A stretch of 64,000 nt of DNA from Atopomonas sediminilitoris. Lineage in GTDB: Bacteria; Pseudomonadota; Gammaproteobacteria; Pseudomonadales; Pseudomonadaceae. The stretch spans positions 251,483-315,482 of the forward strand of contig NZ_JAKUMM010000006.1 of the NCBI RefSeq assembly GCF_022601735.1, written 5' to 3'. Positions 27,256 through 36,507 of this stretch are shown here, in pieces; within the stretch, counting starts at the first letter, position 1; each line of letters starts with the position of its first letter. Under the pieces are notes generated by a model that had not been told where the DNA came from, ran no database searches, and saw only the letters and a program-made list of their open reading frames with translations. Made by a program: the position numbers and the translations under genes.

Positions 27256-29829
27256 TCAACCAGCCACCGAGAACACCAGCTCGTCACCCTGCACTTGCGC
27301 CATGATGCGGCTGCCGGGCACAAAGCGACCAGCCAAGATGGCTTGCGCCAGCGGGTTTTCAACCCAGCGCTGGATCGCACGCTTTAATGGTCGCGCGCCG
27401 TACACAGGGTCAAACCCAACCGCGACCAGCTTATTCAACGCCTCATCCGACAACTCAAGGCTCAACTCACGCTCGGCCAGCCGGCCTTGCAAGCGAGCCA
27501 GCTGGATTGTGGCAATGCCGGCAATTTGTTCACGCGCTAACGGCTCGAACACCACTACCTCGTCGATCCGGTTGATGAACTCGGGACGGAAGTGCATGCC
27601 CACCGCCTCCATCACCGCCGCGCGTTGCGCCTCGGCGTCGCCTGCCAGCTCTTGGATTTGCGCCGAGCCCAAGTTGGATGTCATCACCACCACGCTGTTT
27701 TTAAAGTCCACCGTGCGGCCTTGACTATCGGTTAGGCGGCCATCTTCGAGCACTTGCAGCAACACGTTGAACACATCCGGATGCGCCTTCTCAACTTCAT
27801 CGAGCAGAATCACCGAATACGGCTTACGGCGTACCGCCTCGGTGAGGTAGCCACCCTCCTCGTAACCCACGTAGCCGGGCGGCGCACCAATCAAGCGGGC
27901 GACCGAGTGCTTCTCCATAAACTCCGACATATCGATGCGCACCAGCGCTTCTTCGGTGTCGAACAAAAACTCAGCCAACGCCTTGCACAGCTCGGTTTTA
28001 CCCACGCCGGTGGGGCCTAAGAACAAGAACGAGCCACTGGGGCGATTAGGATCAGCCAGGCCGGCGCGTGAGCGGCGCACGGCGTTCGCCACGGCGACCA
28101 CCGCTTCGTGCTGACCAATCACGCGCTGGTGCAGGGCGTCTTCCATGCGCAGTAACTTATCGCGCTCACCTTCGAGCATTTTGGCCACCGGAATGCCCGT
28201 CCATTTGGACACCACTTCGGCGATTTCTTCATCGGTGACTTTATTACGCAGCAGTTGGTTATCCGCCTTACCGTGCTGATCCACCATCTGTAGGCTGCGC
28301 TCAAGATCAGGGATGATGCCGTACTGCAACTCAGCCATGCGGTTGAGGTCGCCCTTACGCCGCGCCAGCTCCAGATCTTGCTTGGCTTGTTCAAGCTGTT
28401 GTTGCAGCTGCGCTGAGCCTTGAACTTCGGCCTTCTCCGACTTCCACACTTCTTCAAGGTCGGCGTACTCCTTCTCCAGCTTGGCGATGTCCTCTTCGAG
28501 CTTGGCGAGGCGCTTACGCGCGGCTTCATCCTCTTCTTTCTTCAGCGCTTGGCGTTCGACCTTGAGCTGAATCAAGCGCCGCTCAAGGCGATCCAATGCC
28601 TCAGGCTTGGAGTCAATTTCCATGCGAATGCGGCTGGCCGCTTCGTCGATCAAGTCGATCGCTTTATCCGGCAACTGACGATCGGTGATGTAACGGTGGC
28701 TGAGTTTGGCGGCGGCGATGATGGCCCCGTCGCTGATGGTGACCTTGTGGTGCACCTCGTAGCGCTCTTTCAGGCCACGCAGAATGGCGATGGTGTCCTC
28801 TTCGCTCGGCTCATCCACCAGCACCTTCTGGAAGCGCCGCTCCAGCGCCGCGTCTTTTTCGATGTACTGACGGTACTCATCCAGCGTGGTCGCACCGACA
28901 CAATGCAGCTCGCCGCGCGCCAAGGCGGGCTTGAGCATGTTGCCAGCATCCATCGCGCCTTCGGCCTTACCCGCGCCGACCATGGTGTGCAGCTCATCGA
29001 TAAACAGAATGATGCGCCCTTCTTGCTTGCCCAACTCGTTGAGCACGGCTTTGAGGCGCTCCTCAAATTCGCCACGGAATTTGGCCCCCGCAATCAACGA
29101 GCCCATATCCAGCGACAGCAAACGCTTGTCTTTGAGACCATCGGGCACTTCGCCGTTGATGATGCGCTGCGCCAAACCCTCGACGATGGCGGTCTTACCC
29201 ACCCCCGGCTCGCCGATCAGTACCGGATTGTTCTTGGTGCGACGCTGCAGCACTTGAATGGTGCGACGGATTTCGTCGTCACGACCGATCACCGGATCCA
29301 GCTTGCCCTCTTCGGCACGCTTGGTCAGGTCGATGGTGTACTTATCCAACGCTTGGCGTGACTCTTCGGCATTGGGGTCATTCACCGACTCACCGCCGCG
29401 CAGATTCTCCACCGCGTTAATCAGCGCCTTCTTGCTCACCCCTTGCGCCAGCAGCAGCTTGCCCAAGCGGGTGTTGTCATCCAGCGCCGCCAGCAGCACT
29501 AACTCACTGGAAATAAACTGATCGCCCTTTTGCTGCGCCAGCTTGTCGGCCATGTTGAGCAGGCGCGCCATGTCTTGCGACAGTGTGATGTCGCCGGTGG
29601 GGTTTTGAATCTTCGGCAGATCATTCAGCGCGCTGTCTAGCTCGCCAGTGAGCTGTTTGATGTTGAAGCCGACCTGCGACAGCAACGGCTTCAGTGAGCC
29701 GCCTTGCTGCTCAAGCATCGCCAGCATCAGGTGCAAAGGCTCAATCGCCGGGTGATCACGTCCCACCGCCAACGACTGAGCATCAGAAAGAGCCAGCTGT
29801 AACTTGCTGGTTAAACGATCAATACGCAT
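27256..29829 (-). CDS. clpB: ATP-dependent chaperone ClpB
   Basis: Hsp100 disaggregase of 857 residues that works with DnaK to rescue aggregated proteins. Domains in order are the Clp N-domain (1-145; [23 protein letters not shown]), AAA-1 with Walker [10 protein letters not shown] (about 206), a coiled-coil M domain (about 400-525; [21 protein letters not shown]), and AAA-2 with Walker [10 protein letters not shown] (about 605) and Walker [11 protein letters not shown]. There is no ClpP-binding loop tripeptide of the ClpA type. It is preceded by a sigma-32-like promoter and is convergent with the PilZ gene. pgeF-rluD lie upstream on the same strand. Confidence 0.98.
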   Translation of the reverse strand: MRIDRLTSKLQLALSDAQSLAVGRDHPAIEPLHLMLAMLEQQGGSLKPLLSQVGFNIKQLTGELDSALNDLPKIQNPTGDITLSQDMARLLNMADKLAQQKGDQFISSELVLLAALDDNTRLGKLLLAQGVSKKALINAVENLRGGESVNDPNAEESRQALDKYTIDLTKRAEEGKLDPVIGRDDEIRRTIQVLQRRTKNNPVLIGEPGVGKTAIVEGLAQRIINGEVPDGLKDKRLLSLDMGSLIAGAKFRGEFEERLKAVLNELGKQEGRIILFIDELHTMVGAGKAEGAMDAGNMLKPALARGELHCVGATTLDEYRQYIEKDAALERRFQKVLVDEPSEEDTIAILRGLKERYEVHHKVTISDGAIIAAAKLSHRYITDRQLPDKAIDLIDEAASRIRMEIDSKPEALDRLERRLIQLKVERQALKKEEDEAARKRLAKLEEDIAKLEKEYADLEEVWKSEKAEVQGSAQLQQQLEQAKQDLELARRKGDLNRMAELQYGIIPDLERSLQMVDQHGKADNQLLRNKVTDEEIAEVVSKWTGIPVAKMLEGERDKLLRMEDALHQRVIGQHEAVVAVANAVRRSRAGLADPNRPSGSFLFLGPTGVGKTELCKALAEFLFDTEEALVRIDMSEFMEKHSVARLIGAPPGYVGYEEGGYLTEAVRRKPYSVILLDEVEKAHPDVFNVLLQVLEDGRLTDSQGRTVDFKNSVVVMTSNLGSAQIQELAGDAEAQRAAVMEAVGMHFRPEFINRIDEVVVFEPLAREQIAGIATIQLARLQGRLAERELSLELSDEALNKLVAVGFDPVYGARPLKRAIQRWVENPLAQAILAGRFVPGSRIMAQVQGDELVFSVAG

Positions 29830-29933
29830 ACCTAGTCCTCGTGTTAAACGCTGCTGCGGAGTGGGCGATCACTTGCCCGTCACTACCGAATAACACTCCA
29901 AAGCAGCAATACAGTTAATCGTCGTTACTGTTT

Positions 29934-29961
29934 AGATAAGGACACTTTGCGCGCTTTCAAG
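29934..29961 (-). promoter_or_regulatory. Candidate sigma-32 (heat-shock) promoter of clpB
   Basis: On the minus strand CTTGAAA (29961-29955), a 13-base spacer and CCTTATCT (29941-29934) match the heat-shock consensus CTTGAAA/CCCCATnT at 7/7 and 6/8. The -35 lies within an 18-bp perfect palindrome (29957-29974). The clpB ATG is about 100 bases downstream. Confidence 0.65.
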
Positions 29962-29997
29962 GTCGCGACCTTGATTTATCGCAAGAAGAACGTGGGA

Positions 29998-30738
29998 TTA
30001 GCGTGGCGTAGACAGCCAAATCAAGCTGGCTTGACGGCCCGTTTGCGCGGCGCGACGGTAAGAAAAAAAGCGTTGGCTATCGCTGAAGGTGCACTCACCG
30101 CCACCGGCGATCTGCCGTACGCCGCACGCGGCCAAGCGCTGACAGGCGAGCAAGTACAAGTCCGCCAAATAATGCCCCGCACGCGCCGAGGGCTTAAACG
30201 CGCTGGCGGCCGCTACATCCACGGCCAGAAAAGCCTCGCGCACCTCTGCCCCCACCTCAAAGGCTTGCGGACCAATCGCCGGCCCCAGCCAAACGCTGAC
30301 CTGCTCAGCCGGTGTAGCCATCGCTTTAAGGGTGTTTTCCAACACGCCAGCGAGCAGGCCGCGCCAGCCGGCATGTGCCGCCGCGACCACGTCTGCATGT
30401 TGGCTGGCGAACAATACCGGCAGGCAGTCGGCGGTCATTACCACACACGCTTGCCCGAGGGTGCGACTGACCACCGCATCAGCACAGGCGCCCGACGCCG
30501 CGGTTGCCGCATCGACCACCTCAATGCCATGCACTTGGCTTAGCCAGCAGGGCTCGATTTGCCACGCCCGCGCCAGCTTGCTGCGGTTCGCCGCAACGGC
30601 ATGCGGGTTGTCCCCCACATGATCACCCAAATTGAAACTGTCATACGGCGCGCCACTGGCGCCGTCTAAGCGGGTGGTCTGCAGCGCTTGCACGCCCGCC
30701 GGCAAGGACCACTCGGGGAGATACCAACTTGTACTCAT
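29998..30738 (-). CDS. pgeF: Peptidoglycan editing factor PgeF (YfiH/laccase-domain family)
   Basis: Protein of 246 residues in the multi-copper polyphenol oxidoreductase/YfiH family. In E. coli, PgeF removes misincorporated L-Ser from peptidoglycan precursors; purine nucleoside phosphorylase or adenosine deaminase activity is reported for relatives. Family motifs are LSQVHG (about 86), TADCLPVLF (about 121), AAHAGWRGLLAGV (about 139) and GPAIGPQAFEVG. It is 3 bases after rluD and upstream of clpB on the same strand, the standard pseudomonad order. Confidence 0.92.
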   Translation of the reverse strand: MSTSWYLPEWSLPAGVQALQTTRLDGASGAPYDSFNLGDHVGDNPHAVAANRSKLARAWQIEPCWLSQVHGIEVVDAATAASGACADAVVSRTLGQACVVMTADCLPVLFASQHADVVAAAHAGWRGLLAGVLENTLKAMATPAEQVSVWLGPAIGPQAFEVGAEVREAFLAVDVAAASAFKPSARAGHYLADLYLLACQRLAACGVRQIAGGGECTFSDSQRFFSYRRAAQTGRQASLIWLSTPR

Positions 30739-30741
30739 CGC

Positions 30742-31704
30742 TTAACCCAAATAGGTTTCTGCATCCTGTTTGAGCAAGGTTAGCAGCCAGCGGAAGTCTT
30801 CAGGCAAGGGCGACTCCCAGCCCATTTTTTTACCCGTGGCTGGGTGCTCCAACTCAAGAAAGCGGGCGTGCAGTGCCTGACGCGGAAATTCACGCAGCTC
30901 TTGAATCAAGGTAGGACTGGCGCCCGGGGCAATTTGCGCGCGACCGCCGTACTGCGGATCACCGACCAAGGGGAAGCCCAAATAGCTCATGTGCACGCGG
31001 ATTTGATGGGTGCGCCCGGTTTCAAGCTTGACGCGCACATGGGTATGACCCCGAAAACGCGTGAGCACACGGTAATGGCTGACCGCCGGTTTACCACCGG
31101 CCACCACCGCCATTTTCTGCCGCTGTTGTGGATGGCGGCCAATCGGCTGATCCACCTTACCGCCAGCCACCACCACACCTAGCACCACGGCCTCGTACAA
31201 ACGGCTGACGCTACGCGCTTGCAGCTGACGCACCAGCTTGTTTTGCGCCTCGATGGTTTTCGCCACCACCATCAAACCGGTGGTGTCTTTGTCCAAACGA
31301 TGAACAATGCCGGCGCGCGGCACGTGCTCTAAATCCGGCACGTGATGCAGCAATGCATTCAGCAAGGTGCCATCGGCATGCCCTGCCGCAGGGTGCACCA
31401 CTAAGCCGGCGGGCTTATCGATGACTAAGATGTGCTCATCTTCATAAACGATGTTCAGCGCAATATCTTGCGCCACCCATTCGCCTTGCACGTCGACCTT
31501 AGCGGTCAGCGCCAGCACGCTGCCAGCATGCACGGTATCGCGCGGGCGCAGGGTTTTGCCGTCCACGGTGAGCGCGCCGTCTTTGATCCAACCGGCCAGC
31601 CGCGAGCGCGAATATTCGTCGAATAATTGCGCAGCAATCTGGTCCAGACGCTGGCCACCAAGCGCCACGGTGACCGTGGCAGATTTTTCAATGAGTTCAG
31701 ACAT
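30742..31704 (-). CDS. rluD: 23S rRNA pseudouridine synthase RluD
   Basis: Enzyme of 320 residues that makes pseudouridines 1911, 1915 and 1917 in helix 69 of 23S rRNA. An N-terminal S4 RNA-binding domain (about 15-75; QRLDQIAAQLFDEYSRSRLAGWI) precedes the RluA-type catalytic domain with the Asp-containing motif RAGIVHRLDKDTTGLMVVAKT (about 140). The ATG at 31704 gives MSELIEKSATV. In-frame starts upstream (31710, 31791) are possible, and no strong Shine-Dalgarno sequence marks any of them. It is divergent from bamD and co-directional with pgeF. Confidence 0.95.
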   Translation of the reverse strand: MSELIEKSATVTVALGGQRLDQIAAQLFDEYSRSRLAGWIKDGALTVDGKTLRPRDTVHAGSVLALTAKVDVQGEWVAQDIALNIVYEDEHILVIDKPAGLVVHPAAGHADGTLLNALLHHVPDLEHVPRAGIVHRLDKDTTGLMVVAKTIEAQNKLVRQLQARSVSRLYEAVVLGVVVAGGKVDQPIGRHPQQRQKMAVVAGGKPAVSHYRVLTRFRGHTHVRVKLETGRTHQIRVHMSYLGFPLVGDPQYGGRAQIAPGASPTLIQELREFPRQALHARFLELEHPATGKKMGWESPLPEDFRWLLTLLKQDAETYLG

Positions 31705-31844
31705 GATCATCAGAGGTGGCAAGGCTTTTGGTTTCGCCTGCGCGCTGTGGTTAAATACGGCGTTCTTCAACCCCGTTATGCGGGCGCTCACTATAACAGG
31801 ACGGCCTGCACGCGTCAGCCGCCGTCTCAGGGATGCACGACACC

Positions 31845-32831
31845 ATGCCAGTGAACAAGTTGTTGTTGATTGCCGCTTTGGCCCTTATCGCGGCCTGCTC
31901 TTCCAAGACGGTCATCGACGAAAACCTCACCGAAAACGAGCTGTACAGCCAAGCTCAGGAAGACTTGGAAAGCAGCCGCTACAGCACTGCTATCGAAAAG
32001 CTCAAAGCGCTGGAATCGCGCTACCCGTTCGGCCGTTATGCCGAACAAGCGCAGCTAGAGCTGATCTACGCCTACTTCAAAAGCGTTGAGCCTGAAGCCG
32101 CGCGCGCCGCCGCCGACCGCTTTGTGCGTCTGCACCCGCAGCACCCCAGCGTTGATTACGCTTACTACATCAAGGGCCTGGCCTCGTTCGAGCAAGACCG
32201 CGGCCTGATTTCGCGTTTTGTCCCGCTGGACATGACCAAGCGCGATCCTGGCGCCGCCCGCGACTCGTTCAACGAGTTTGCGCAGCTCACCAGCCGCTAT
32301 CCCAACAGCCGCTACGCGCCAGACGCCAAAGCGCGGATGATTTATCTGCGCAACCTGTTGGCCGCCTATGAAGTGCACGCCGGTGACTATTACCTCAAGC
32401 GTAAAGCCTATGTCGCCGCCGCCAACCGTGGCCGCTACATCGTCGAGAACTTCCAAGGCACCCCCGCTGTGGGTGACGGCTTGGCGATCATGACCGAGGC
32501 GTATCATCACCTTGGCATGCAAGACCTGAAAGAAACCTCGCTGGCGACCCTGAAGCTGAACTACCCCGAGCACCCCAGCCTCAAAGATGGCGAGTTCAAG
32601 GTCACTTACAAGCAAAAAGAAGAGCGCAGCTGGCTGTACCGTTACACCGTTGGCCTCTTCGATAAAGAAGCCCCGCTACCGCCGGGCCAAACTCGCGCCA
32701 GCCAAGACGTTATTCAGCAGTATGAGGACGCCGAAGAAGCCATCCCCAGCGAGCTGAAAGAAGGCCTACCCGCCGAAGAAGAAAAAAGCCGCAGCTGGTT
32801 CAGCTATCTGACCTTTGGTCTGTTTGACTAA
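31845..32831 (+). CDS. bamD: Outer membrane assembly lipoprotein BamD (ComL)
   Basis: Essential lipoprotein of the BAM complex that folds outer-membrane proteins, 328 residues, longer than E. coli BamD (245) because of an acidic C-terminal extension (about 270-328). The signal peptide has lipobox IAAC at about residue 18. Five TPR repeats follow, with family segments [20 protein letters not shown] and [23 protein letters not shown] 31845 ([10 protein letters not shown]) matches the Pseudomonas N-terminus; 31833 adds four residues. A -10-like TATAAC at 31793 may drive it. It is divergent from rluD. Confidence 0.95.
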   Translation: MPVNKLLLIAALALIAACSSKTVIDENLTENELYSQAQEDLESSRYSTAIEKLKALESRYPFGRYAEQAQLELIYAYFKSVEPEAARAAADRFVRLHPQHPSVDYAYYIKGLASFEQDRGLISRFVPLDMTKRDPGAARDSFNEFAQLTSRYPNSRYAPDAKARMIYLRNLLAAYEVHAGDYYLKRKAYVAAANRGRYIVENFQGTPAVGDGLAIMTEAYHHLGMQDLKETSLATLKLNYPEHPSLKDGEFKVTYKQKEERSWLYRYTVGLFDKEAPLPPGQTRASQDVIQQYEDAEEAIPSELKEGLPAEEEKSRSWFSYLTFGLFD

Positions 32832-32844
32832 ACCTTGCGCCAAT

Positions 32845-32873
32845 AAAAAAGGAGGCCACCGGCCTCCTTTTTT
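32845..32873. terminator. Bidirectional terminator between bamD and nadE
   Basis: A-run plus GGAGGCC (32845-32857), loop ACC, then GGCCTCC plus T-run (32861-32873). It is a near-perfect bidirectional structure for convergent genes. Confidence 0.93.
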
Positions 32874-32926
32874 ATTACCTAACTTCATTACCTAACTTTA
32901 TTGCCTAGCGCTTAAGTCCGCACCGC

Positions 32927-34558
32927 TTAATCACCAATCTTCCAGCCAGAGGTGATCGGATAACGGCGATCACGGCCAAAGCCGCGCTGGGTCACGCGTG
33001 GGCCGACCGCGGCTTGGCGGCGCTTGTATTCATTGAGATCAACCAAGCGCACCACTTTACGCACCACGTCCTCGTCAAAGCCTTCGGCAATGATGGCATC
33101 GGCCGAGAGGTCGTATTCGATATACAACTTCAGCAGCTCATCCAAGATCGGGTACGGCGGTAATGAGTCTTCGTCTTTTTGATCCGGCGACAGCTCGGCT
33201 GACGGTGGACGATCAATCACCCGCTGCGGAATCACATAACCCAGCTGATTGCGGTATTCCGACAAACGAAACACCAGGGTTTTGGGCACGTCTTTGAGTA
33301 CGTCAAAGCCACCGGCCATGTCGCCATACAGCGTGGCGTAGCCAACCGCCATCTCGCTCTTGTTGCCGGTGGTCAGCACCAAGTAACCCTTCTTGTTGGA
33401 CATGGCCATCAACAAGGTGCCGCGGCAGCGCGCTTGCAGATTTTCTTCGGTGGTGTCGCGCCCTAGGCCTGCGAACACCGGCGCCAGCGTTTCTTGAAAG
33501 GCTTCAACCATCGCCGCAATCGGCAGCACGCGGTAGGTCACCCCCAGCAAACGGGCCTCTTCTTCGGCATCGTCCAAACTCATTTGTGCGGTGTAGTGAT
33601 AGGGCATCATCACCGCCTCCACGCGCTCAGCACCGAGGGCGTCCACCGCCACCGCCAAACTCAAAGCCGAGTCGATGCCGCCTGACAAGCCCAGCAGCAC
33701 ACCCTTAAAGCCGTTTTTGCGCACGTAATCGCGCACGCCGACCACCAACGCTTGATAAACCGCAGCCTCCAGCGTGGGTAGCTCGGCCAGCTGGCTAGAT
33801 TTAGCTTGCACACCCACATCAGTCACGCTGAAATCCAGCGGGTACAAGCCTTCACTGAACGCAGGGCTACGCTGCAAGACTTGCCCCTCGGCGCTGACCA
33901 GCACCGAGCCGCCGTCGAACACCAGTTCATCCTGCCCACCCACCTGATTGACGTAGACAATCGGCATGCTGCCCTCGCGGGCACGCTGCGCCAGCATGGC
34001 CTCGCGCTCGGCTTGTTTGTCTAGATGGAACGGCGAAGCATTAAGGCTCAGCATCAACTGCGCGCCAGCCGCTTGCGCTTGTGCCATCGGCTCACTGAAC
34101 CAGATATCCTCACAAATGGTCAGTGCCACCGGCACACCTTTGATCTCCAGCACACACGGCTCAGTGCCGGCGCTGAAATAGCGCTTCTCATCAAAGACTT
34201 GGTAATTGGGCAGCTTTTGCTTGTAGTAGCTGGCCAGAATTTGTCCATCGGCGAGCACGGCAGCGGCGTTATAGCGCAACTCACCCTCACACCAGGGGTA
34301 ACCCACCACTAGATAGATACCACTGACAGCGGTGGCCAGCTCATTCAAGGCACGCTCAACGCGGCGCTGCATACTTGAGCGCAGCAACAAGTCTTCTGGC
34401 GGGTAGCCCGACAACGCCAACTCCGGAAACACAATGACGTCAGCGTGCTGTTCATCGCGCGCTTGTCGAGCCGCGTCAATCAAGCGCGCCACGTTGCCGT
34501 GCACGTCACCGACGTGCAAATTCAACTGAGCCATGACGATGCGCAAGGTGTCAGACAT
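32927..34558 (-). CDS. nadE: Glutamine-dependent NAD+ synthetase
   Basis: Two-domain enzyme of 543 residues for the last step of NAD synthesis. The N-terminal nitrilase-like glutaminase domain (1-255) has the Glu-Lys-Cys triad: Glu in FPELALSGYP (about 46), Lys in YYKQKLPNY and Cys in LTICEDIWF. The C-terminal synthetase domain has the PP-loop LGLSGGIDSALSLAVA (about 290), MAMSNKKGYLVLTTGNKSEMAVGYATLYGD for substrate binding, and the conserved RPPSAELSPDQKDEDSLPPYPILD. It is convergent with bamD. In P. aeruginosa rluD-comL-pilS are close neighbours; here nadE and a small gene separate bamD from pilS. Confidence 0.97.
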   Translation of the reverse strand: MSDTLRIVMAQLNLHVGDVHGNVARLIDAARQARDEQHADVIVFPELALSGYPPEDLLLRSSMQRRVERALNELATAVSGIYLVVGYPWCEGELRYNAAAVLADGQILASYYKQKLPNYQVFDEKRYFSAGTEPCVLEIKGVPVALTICEDIWFSEPMAQAQAAGAQLMLSLNASPFHLDKQAEREAMLAQRAREGSMPIVYVNQVGGQDELVFDGGSVLVSAEGQVLQRSPAFSEGLYPLDFSVTDVGVQAKSSQLAELPTLEAAVYQALVVGVRDYVRKNGFKGVLLGLSGGIDSALSLAVAVDALGAERVEAVMMPYHYTAQMSLDDAEEEARLLGVTYRVLPIAAMVEAFQETLAPVFAGLGRDTTEENLQARCRGTLLMAMSNKKGYLVLTTGNKSEMAVGYATLYGDMAGGFDVLKDVPKTLVFRLSEYRNQLGYVIPQRVIDRPPSAELSPDQKDEDSLPPYPILDELLKLYIEYDLSADAIIAEGFDEDVVRKVVRLVDLNEYKRRQAAVGPRVTQRGFGRDRRYPITSGWKIGD

Positions 34559-34683
34559 ACAAACTCTCCCAAAATCAGGCGCGTATTGTCACGCATGCCA
34601 TGCTCACGAACAACGCCGATTCGGGCTGCCGTGGGCTGAGTCACTGGGCTACACTGGGCAGCCGTTCGTTGGCTGAGGTGATC

Positions 34684-34917
34684 ATGGGTTTGATTCGTTT
34701 ATTGCTGCTGGGCGCGCTGATCGCCGCTGCGATTGTGCTTTGGCGACGTTTTAAACAACCCGCCGCCAAAGCCGACAGCCAGCAAAACACCGCAGAAGCG
34801 CCGCCAATGGTGCGTTGCGCCCATTGCCACGTGCATGTGCCGCGCGCACAAGCGTTAAACACCCCGCAAGGCTGGTTCTGCAGCCAAGCCCATTTTGAAG
34901 CCCACCATGCCGATTAA
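34684..34917 (+). CDS. Small membrane-anchored zinc-ribbon-like protein (PP0621 type)
   Basis: Protein of 77 residues with one N-terminal membrane segment (LIRLLLLGALIAAAIVLWRR), a short polar linker, and a cytosolic CAHCHVHVPRAQA...WFCSQAHFEAH with a CxxC and further Cys/His, suggesting a small zinc site. It matches the PP0621-type family often found directly upstream of pilS in pseudomonads; the role is unknown. ATG 34684 has GAGGTG upstream; the frame opens at 34600. Its last codons overlap the start of pilS by 11 bases, so translation is coupled. Confidence 0.75.
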   Translation: MGLIRLLLLGALIAAAIVLWRRFKQPAAKADSQQNTAEAPPMVRCAHCHVHVPRAQALNTPQGWFCSQAHFEAHHAD

Positions 34918-36505
34918 ACGCCTCGGCCTGCATCTGCAAGGCACGGCGGCGCTGCGCATCTTGCGGCTGTACAACCTGTACCGCGTGGTGCTGGGGTTGG
35001 TCTTGGTTTTGGTGGTGTCAGGCAATGTGCACCATGACCTCCTGAAGCTCAGCCATGACGATTTATTCAGCGGCTTAAGTTGGGGCTATTTGATCAGCAA
35101 CGTACTGATCAGCGTGACCTTGCTGCGCCCGCCCGGTGTCGCGCTCAACTTTGCCCTTGGCGTGTTCGACATCGCCCTGCTTGGCGCGCTGTATTACAGC
35201 GCCGGCGGCGCCCCCAGCGGCACCGGCAACCTGATGATCATTGCCGTCGCCATCGCCAATATCTTAGTGCCGGGGCGCACCGGTTTGCTCTTGGCCGCCC
35301 TCGCCACCTTAGTGGTGATGAGCGTGACGGTGCACATGACCTTCACCGACAGCAACGCCAGCTCGCAGTTTTTGCAGGCCGGCACCTTAGGCGGCTTGTT
35401 CTTTGCCGCCGCGCTGTTTATTCAGGGCGTTACCCGCCGCGCCCAACAAAGCGAAACCATTGCCGAGCAGCGCGCCGCCGACGTTGCCGGCCTGCAAGAA
35501 ATGAACACCCTCATTCTGCAGCGCATGCGTACCGGCATTTTAGTGGTCGACGCCAGCCATCAAGTGTTGCTGGCCAACCCCGGCGCGCAAAGCCTGCTGG
35601 GCCAACAAAACCTCACCGGCCAATACTTAGACCCCCTCACGCCTGAGCTGGTCAAACGGCTGCAGCAGTGGCTGCACAACCCAACGCTGCGCCCGCAAAG
35701 CTTTCGCGGTCACCCTAACGGGCCCGAATTACTGCCCAGTTTTGTACCGCTCAAACGCGGTGAGCACGCCAACTACTTGGTGTTTATCGAAGACCTCTCG
35801 CAAATCGCGCAACAAGCGCAGCAACTCAAACTGGCCTCGCTGGGACGACTGACCGCCGGCATCTCGCATGAAATCCGCAACCCCCTCGGCGCGATCAGCC
35901 ACGCCGCACAACTGCTGCAAGAATCAGAAGCACTGGACAAACCTGATCGCCGCTTAGCGCAAATCATTCAAGATCATTCGCGGCGGATGAATCTGGTGAT
36001 CGAAAACGTGCTGCAACTGTCACGCCGCGGCGCCTCTGAGCCACAACTGTTGGATTTAAAGTATTGGCTGCACCGTTTTGCCAGCGAGTTCCGCAGCACG
36101 CATCCACAAGCCGGTACACTGCACCTCGACGCCTGCCAAGGCTCTGTGCAAACCCGCATGGACCCCAACCAACTGACCCAAGTGCTCAACAACCTTGTGC
36201 AGAACGGCCTACGCTACAGCCAACAAAAAAATGGCCAAGCGCAGCTATGGTTAAAGCTGTTCAAGGACGCTAACAGCGAGCTTCCCGTACTGGAAGTACT
36301 CGACGACGGCCCGGGTGTTGCGCCCGAGCGCCGCGAACAATTGTTTGAACCCTTTTACACCACAGAAAGCAAAGGCACGGGCCTCGGTTTGTATATTTCC
36401 CGTGAGCTATGCGAAAGCAACCAAGCGCGTTTGGACTACCAGCCGCGCGCCGAAGGCGGCAGTTGTTTCCGCATCACCTTTGCTCACCCGCGCAAGATGA
36501 GTTGA
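34907..36505 (+). CDS. pilS: Sensor histidine kinase PilS
   Basis: Membrane sensor kinase of 532 residues that regulates type IV pilin transcription with PilR. Six hydrophobic segments span about 15-185, matching the six-TM polar-localised sensor that responds to PilA in the membrane. A PAS-like region (about 205-280; RTGILVVDASHQVLLANPGAQSLLG) follows, then the dimerisation/phosphoacceptor box GISHEIRNPLGAISHAAQLL (His about 323) and the ATPase domain with N-box NNLVQNGLRYS, G1 DDGPGV and G2 GTGLGLYIS. ATG 34907 is inside the upstream small gene. It is two bases before pilR. Confidence 0.95.
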   Translation: MPIKRLGLHLQGTAALRILRLYNLYRVVLGLVLVLVVSGNVHHDLLKLSHDDLFSGLSWGYLISNVLISVTLLRPPGVALNFALGVFDIALLGALYYSAGGAPSGTGNLMIIAVAIANILVPGRTGLLLAALATLVVMSVTVHMTFTDSNASSQFLQAGTLGGLFFAAALFIQGVTRRAQQSETIAEQRAADVAGLQEMNTLILQRMRTGILVVDASHQVLLANPGAQSLLGQQNLTGQYLDPLTPELVKRLQQWLHNPTLRPQSFRGHPNGPELLPSFVPLKRGEHANYLVFIEDLSQIAQQAQQLKLASLGRLTAGISHEIRNPLGAISHAAQLLQESEALDKPDRRLAQIIQDHSRRMNLVIENVLQLSRRGASEPQLLDLKYWLHRFASEFRSTHPQAGTLHLDACQGSVQTRMDPNQLTQVLNNLVQNGLRYSQQKNGQAQLWLKLFKDANSELPVLEVLDDGPGVAPERREQLFEPFYTTESKGTGLGLYISRELCESNQARLDYQPRAEGGSCFRITFAHPRKMS

Positions 36506-36507
36506 AT

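Noticed and set aside
28420..29361. 313-codon plus-strand frame inside clpB
   Set aside because: Antisense to the clpB reading frame, whose protein is conserved over its whole length.
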